From: an uncultured Faecalibacterium sp.
GTDB lineage: Bacteria > Bacillota > Clostridia > Oscillospirales > Ruminococcaceae
Length of the DNA: 64,000 nt
Direction of reading: 5' to 3'
NCBI GenBank assembly: GCA_934513205.1
Contig: CAKSWU010000002.1
Span: 153,499-217,498 of the forward strand
The translations under genes and the position numbers were made by a program. Numbering within the stretch: the first letter of the stretch is position 1; the number at the start of each line of letters is the position of its first letter. Of the stretch, positions 60,389-64,000 are shown piece by piece. A model generated the notes under the pieces. That model saw nothing but the letters and a program-made list of their open reading frames with translations, had not been told where the DNA came from and did not search any database.

Positions 60389-61420
60389 TTATTTGATGCT
60401 GTGGGAGCGTTCCCTCCACTTGGTAGAGTTCCGCAAAATGACCTGATAACCTTCCAGCTGCCGCATGACCGTTTCCTTTCCGGCCAGACGATCCAGCAGC
60501 ATCCGGCAGGCGGTCTTACCCAACTGCTCTGCATCGTACTGTACCGCCGAAACAGACGGTGTGATGCTGGCAAGCATGGAGCTGTCGTACAGGCTGGCCA
60601 CTCGCAGATCGTTGGGCACGAGGATATGCCGCGTCCGCAGCTCCCGCATGACCTCAAAGGCGACCTCATCATCGCCGCAAAGGATGCAATCTGCCTTCTG
60701 CTCCAGCGCAGCCTCCAGTGCATCGAGCGTCTGCCCGGCAGATTCCACACCGGAATGAACGAGCCGCTGGTCTACTGGCACACCAAATTCCGCGAATCCA
60801 CGCAGATAACCGCGTATGCGGTCGGTGTTGACGGCGTAGATGGTACTGCCCACCAGCAGCGCGATCCGCTTGGCGCCCAGCTGCAAAAGGATGCGTGTCA
60901 TCTCGCAGGCAGCCGCGACCTGATCGTTGTCTGCCTGCGGGATGGTCTTGTCCTCACTGCGTCCGATGAGCACAAAAGGTGTCTCGTATTGCCGCAAAAG
61001 TTCGATGCAGGGATCATCCGTCATGGCGTAGGTCAGGATCACGCCGTCCACCTTGTGGTTGGCCAGCTGCCGCTGCAGCTGTGAATACTCGGTGTTGGAG
61101 GCGTAGCAAAGCATCAAGTCATAGCCGCGCTGGTCTGCCATGGTGCAGATGCCGCCCATGCACTTGCGCAAAAAGGGCAGATCCAGCGCAATAAACCGCT
61201 GCGGTACGACCATGGCAATATTGTTGGTGCGCGGTTTTTCGCCGCTCTGTGCAGAAACAGGCTCGGAGCGGGTACGCCCCATATAGGCGTACACCTTGGT
61301 GCGGGTCTCCTCGCTGATGCGTCCCTTTCCGGAAAGTGCACGCGATACCGTTGTTTTAGAAACGCCAAGTGCATCAGCCACCTGCTCGATCGTCATTTTT
61401 TCGGTTTCCTTTGCAGCCAC
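60389..61420 (-). CDS. LacI-family repressor of the galactoside locus
   Basis: 343 residues. N-terminal LacI helix-turn-helix and hinge (MTIEQVADALGVSKTTVSRA, LSGKGRISEETRTKVYAYM), then a periplasmic-binding-type effector domain (NIAMVVPQRFIALDLPFLRK, VDGVILTYAMTDDP, ADCILCGDDEVAFEVMRELR). It sits between the transporter and GH42 genes, and GTTGCGC repeats occur at all three promoters, so it is probably the common repressor. GTG start at 61420 with AGAGGA seven bases upstream; the next ATG would drop eight residues. Confidence 0.9.
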   Translation of the reverse strand: MAAKETEKMTIEQVADALGVSKTTVSRALSGKGRISEETRTKVYAYMGRTRSEPVSAQSGEKPRTNNIAMVVPQRFIALDLPFLRKCMGGICTMADQRGYDLMLCYASNTEYSQLQRQLANHKVDGVILTYAMTDDPCIELLRQYETPFVLIGRSEDKTIPQADNDQVAAACEMTRILLQLGAKRIALLVGSTIYAVNTDRIRGYLRGFAEFGVPVDQRLVHSGVESAGQTLDALEAALEQKADCILCGDDEVAFEVMRELRTRHILVPNDLRVASLYDSSMLASITPSVSAVQYDAEQLGKTACRMLLDRLAGKETVMRQLEGYQVILRNSTKWRERSHSIK

Positions 61421-61448
61421 AGGATGATCCTCTCCTTTTTTGTGAATC

Positions 61449-61456
61449 TGCGCAAC
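61449..61456. promoter_or_regulatory. Operator half-site in the LacI leader
   Basis: TGCGCAAC, one half-site, about 10-20 bases after the predicted start; suggests autoregulation. Confidence 0.4.
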
Positions 61457-61470
61457 AAAATATCCTATTC

Positions 61471-61499
61471 AGCATAGCGATACATTGCTGCCTTGTCAA
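61471..61499 (-). promoter_or_regulatory. Promoter of the LacI gene
   Basis: TTGACA (61494-61499), 17 bases, TATGCT (61471-61476) on the minus strand. Confidence 0.7.
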
Positions 61500-61512
61500 G
61501 ACAGAAAGTAAA

Positions 61513-61545
61513 CAAAAAGCGTTCTGCTTTTTCGGCAGAACGCTC
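61513..61545 (-). terminator. Terminator of the GH42 gene
   Basis: GAGCGTTCTGC, CGAAAAA loop, GCAGAACGC, then TTTTTG on the minus strand. It isolates GH42 from the LacI promoter. Confidence 0.75.
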
Positions 61546-61565
61546 AAAGGGGAAACTTTTACTTT

Positions 61566-63548
61566 TTACAGGACCTGCTCGCCGTTTTTCCAGACGGCCG
61601 TTCCGTAACGGTTCAGCGCAACACCGCCTACTTCGACCGGATGTTCATTGCAGTTCTGTACAAAGACGAACGTACCGCGCCGCGCGGCCAGAACGCCGTC
61701 CGGCAGAGCTTCCGGCCAGGCCGGGGTCAGGCCGACTTCCTTTACAGCGGCACGATAAAATGCGCGATAGAACGCTTCCTCGAATCGACTTGCCAGATAA
61801 TAGGCACGGCCCTCCCCGTAGGAGTGGACAGCCACCGCCGGGCAGTTTGCATAATAGTCCTCGGCATAGACGCTCAGCGGTGTGGCAGGGTCGGTGTCGT
61901 TCAGACTTGCGACCTCGCATAGGACCGAAGCCTGCGTTTCCGGCAAAGTGGAATCGTCCATCGGGGTGCAGCGGCAGGTTTCGCCGTCATACATTCCGTC
62001 GATCTCAGTGCGGCGCAGGCCCAGCAGGTCGGTCAAGCCGTAGGGCGTGTCACCCAGACGGCACAAATCGCTTTCATTCACCACACCGGTCCAGTATGTA
62101 ACTACGACCGTACCACCATTCCGGGCAAAATCACAGAGTTTTTGGGCAAAGGCATCGGTCAGCAGATAAACCATCGGAACAACGACCAAACCATAACCCG
62201 TCAAATCGGATTCCTGATTCACGAACTCCACCGCAATGCCTTCCCGCGCAAGAGCATTGTAGTGCAGCTTCAGCTCGTCCCAGTAGCCCATCCCTGCATT
62301 GCGCGGGCCGCAGGAACCTTCCAATGCCCACTTGTTCTCCCAATCGTGGACGATCGCCGCCTGCTTTTCGCGGCAAATCGTTGTAATTTCAGAAAGCGCT
62401 TCCAGCTTCCGTCCCACTTCCATCGTTTCCCGGAACGGGCGGGCATCCTCCCTGCCATCGTGCCCGATGACCGCACCATGGAGCTTTTCCTCTGCGCCGC
62501 GGCTGGCACGCCACTGGAAATAAAGCACGCTGTCCGAACCGTGCGCCACGGTCTGCAAGGCGGAAAGCGCTGCGATGCCGGGCTTTTTCTGCTTGGAGAC
62601 AGGCTGCCAGTTGGTAAAGCTGGGGCTGGACTCCATCAGCAGGAACGGCTTGCCCTTCATGGAGTAATACAGGTCGTGCATCATGGCGGTGTCCAGCGCG
62701 GTCTCTTCCACCGTCTCGGTGGGCTTGTGCCATGTGGGATAGTTATCCCAGCTGGCAATGTCGATCTCCTTGGACATTTTGAAATAGTCGATCCCATCGA
62801 ACCGGTACATCATATTCACTGTGAATTTTGCATCCGGTGCAAACTCTTTTACGGCATCTCGCTCAAATTTCAAAAAATCAATGTGTCGGTCGCTGACGAA
62901 GCGCTTCCAGTCCAGCGCAAGACCCTGCACGGCATTTTCCCCCTGCGGGGCAGGGCTTTCGATTTGTTCCCAAGCGGTATAATCGTGACTCCAGAACCGG
63001 GCGTTCCACGCCTTGTTCAAGGCTTCCAAAGAGTTGTACCGTTCCTTGAGCCAGCGGCGGAACGCGGCCTGACACAGCTCGCAATGGCAGTCGCCGCTCA
63101 TCTCGTTGGAGATATGCCAGAGCAGGACAGCCGGGTCATTGCCGAACCGCTGTGCCAGCTTCTGGTCGATGATGCGGACTTTTTCCCGGTAGACCGGCGA
63201 TGTATAGCAGTAATTCTGCCGCCGGTTGTACAACTCCCGAACCCGGTCTGCCCGGACTCGGCGCACCTCGGGGTATTCGTGTGCCATCCAAGCAGGGCGG
63301 GCCGCACTGGGCGTTGCAAGGATCGTATAGATTCCATTGGCATACAGGTTATGGATGATGTCTGCCAGCCAATCCAGCTCAAATACCCCCTCCTGCGGTT
63401 CCAACGTGGACCATGAGAACACGCCCAGCGTCACAGTATTAACGTGTGCCTTTTTCATCAGTTCGATGTCCTGCGCCAGAATATCGGGCCGGTCCAGCCA
63501 CTGTTCCGGGTTGTAGTCTCCGCCATGAAGTAATCTGAGCTGCTGCAT
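61566..63548 (-). CDS. GH42 beta-galactosidase
   Basis: 660 residues, three-domain GH42 enzyme. Acid/base Glu149 lies in LLWHISNEMSGDCHCELCQ, nucleophile Glu306 in PFLLMESSPSFTNWQ. The zinc cluster is complete: Cys114 plus Cys154, Cys156 and Cys159. No signal peptide, so it is cytoplasmic and acts on imported beta-galactosides. N-terminal LHGGDYNPEQWLD is typical. The ATG at 63548 follows AGGAGG; the frame stays open further upstream but covers the operator and promoter. Confidence 0.95.
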   Translation of the reverse strand: MQQLRLLHGGDYNPEQWLDRPDILAQDIELMKKAHVNTVTLGVFSWSTLEPQEGVFELDWLADIIHNLYANGIYTILATPSAARPAWMAHEYPEVRRVRADRVRELYNRRQNYCYTSPVYREKVRIIDQKLAQRFGNDPAVLLWHISNEMSGDCHCELCQAAFRRWLKERYNSLEALNKAWNARFWSHDYTAWEQIESPAPQGENAVQGLALDWKRFVSDRHIDFLKFERDAVKEFAPDAKFTVNMMYRFDGIDYFKMSKEIDIASWDNYPTWHKPTETVEETALDTAMMHDLYYSMKGKPFLLMESSPSFTNWQPVSKQKKPGIAALSALQTVAHGSDSVLYFQWRASRGAEEKLHGAVIGHDGREDARPFRETMEVGRKLEALSEITTICREKQAAIVHDWENKWALEGSCGPRNAGMGYWDELKLHYNALAREGIAVEFVNQESDLTGYGLVVVPMVYLLTDAFAQKLCDFARNGGTVVVTYWTGVVNESDLCRLGDTPYGLTDLLGLRRTEIDGMYDGETCRCTPMDDSTLPETQASVLCEVASLNDTDPATPLSVYAEDYYANCPAVAVHSYGEGRAYYLASRFEEAFYRAFYRAAVKEVGLTPAWPEALPDGVLAARRGTFVFVQNCNEHPVEVGGVALNRYGTAVWKNGEQVL

Positions 63549-63565
63549 GATAGCGGCCTCCTTTG

Positions 63566-63584
63566 GTTGCGCAAATTGCGCAAC
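63566..63584. promoter_or_regulatory. Palindromic operator of the GH42 gene
   Basis: GTTGCGCAAATTGCGCAAC is a perfect 19-base inverted repeat of the GTTGCGC half-site, just upstream of the ribosome site. An extra GTTGCG lies at 63601. Confidence 0.7.
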
Positions 63585-63616
63585 ATTTTTATCGGATAAA
63601 GTTGCGTTCGATACAG

Positions 63617-63645
63617 AGTATAGCAAGAACCTCCACAAGATGCAA
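63617..63645 (-). promoter_or_regulatory. Promoter of the GH42 gene
   Basis: TTGCAT (63640-63645), 17 bases, TATACT (63617-63622) on the minus strand. Confidence 0.65.
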
Positions 63646-64000
63646 TGCAGCTTCATGGAATTTCGTTGCAATAAGCTGAACGTTTGATGCAGCACAAGAA
63701 ACCATCCATGGATGCTTTGGAAGATTCCACAACGTTCATGGGGGATTTATAGACAGGTTGTCAAAATGCAGAAATACATTGATTGAACGGGAAAACACTT
63801 GAACGCCGTGCTATAAGTCCTACTATCACCGCATTCCTGCAATAAAATTTGCAAAACCATCTTGACGCACCTTGTAAACCTTGACACTCTCTGTCACAAA
63901 TCCCACCGAGCTTGTCGGGGCAATGCCCCTCCATCTTGCTGCGCAAGACCGCTCTGCCACTTGAAAGCCCCACTGGGGCTTTCATTGCTTCGCAAACGCG
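63646..64000. other. Non-coding end of the window with a perfect palindrome
   Basis: No supported gene. GAAAGCCCCACTGGGGCTTTC (63963-63983, written here in parts GAAAGCCCCA, C, TGGGGCTTTC) is a perfect palindrome. A 50-codon minus-strand reading nearby ends SVKVYKVRQDGFANFIAGMR but lacks a proper start; it may be a fragment of a mobile element continuing beyond the window. Confidence 0.35.

Noticed and set aside
63761..63985. A 74-codon minus-strand frame at the window end
   Set aside because: Includes a perfect palindrome, lacks a convincing ribosome site and shows no family; another frame there looks equally coding-like, so neither is called.

Overview
The window looks like a chromosome segment of a high-GC Clostridia, most like Faecalibacterium or a near relative. 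This is inference, resting on G+C-rich codon use, AGGAGG-type ribosome sites, TTGACA/TATAAT promoters with 17-base spacers, Ala/Ser/Thr-rich linkers after lipoprotein signals, a split transketolase, AzlCD, and many GC-rich hairpin terminators. No rRNA, tRNA or CRISPR array was seen.

1-12 kb (minus strand): the start of aroB coupled to a chorismate mutase/prephenate dehydratase gene, a MATE exporter, then a complete histidine operon transcribed as hisZG (fused), hisD, hisC, hisB, hisH, hisA, hisF, hisIE, hisK, mostly with overlapping or near-touching genes. 12-23 kb: a lipoprotein, a thioredoxin gene and a relic copy of its 3' end, a membrane-anchored XRE regulator, an extracytoplasmic FMN/FAD reductase lipoprotein with a divergent LysR gene, a split transketolase, an ECF transporter S-component behind a structured leader, SstT, a GNAT enzyme and a short AraC protein. 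23-29 kb: a pstS-C-A-B-phoU phosphate operon, a Tat-type lipoprotein and a second GNAT enzyme.

29-47 kb: prmA-rsmE, a patatin lipase overlapping a divergent PTS enzyme I-like gene, a HAD phosphatase, three related family 2 glycosyltransferases with a degenerate LytTR regulator, an M24 aminopeptidase, two COG0523-type GTPases that probably handle metals (one with a very long His/Asp/Cys-rich tract, one fused to a YcgQ-like domain), a thioredoxin reductase/Crp-Fnr pair and the azlCD exporter.

47-56 kb is the accessory region: a type I restriction-modification operon in which a TIR-like gene and a HEPN-like gene lie between hsdS and hsdR, next to a truncated tyrosine recombinase. hsdS, TIR and HEPN are AT-rich, whereas hsdM and hsdR match the chromosome. 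The layout resembles prr-type loci, where a toxic RNase is kept inside a restriction operon, and it is the best candidate here for an undescribed defence system. 56-64 kb: a beta-galactoside utilisation locus (binding protein, two permeases, LacI regulator, GH42 beta-galactosidase) with recurring GTTGCGC operator half-sites.

Short palindromic elements with CCTC/GAGG ends are scattered between genes, and one has landed inside a terminator stem-loop.
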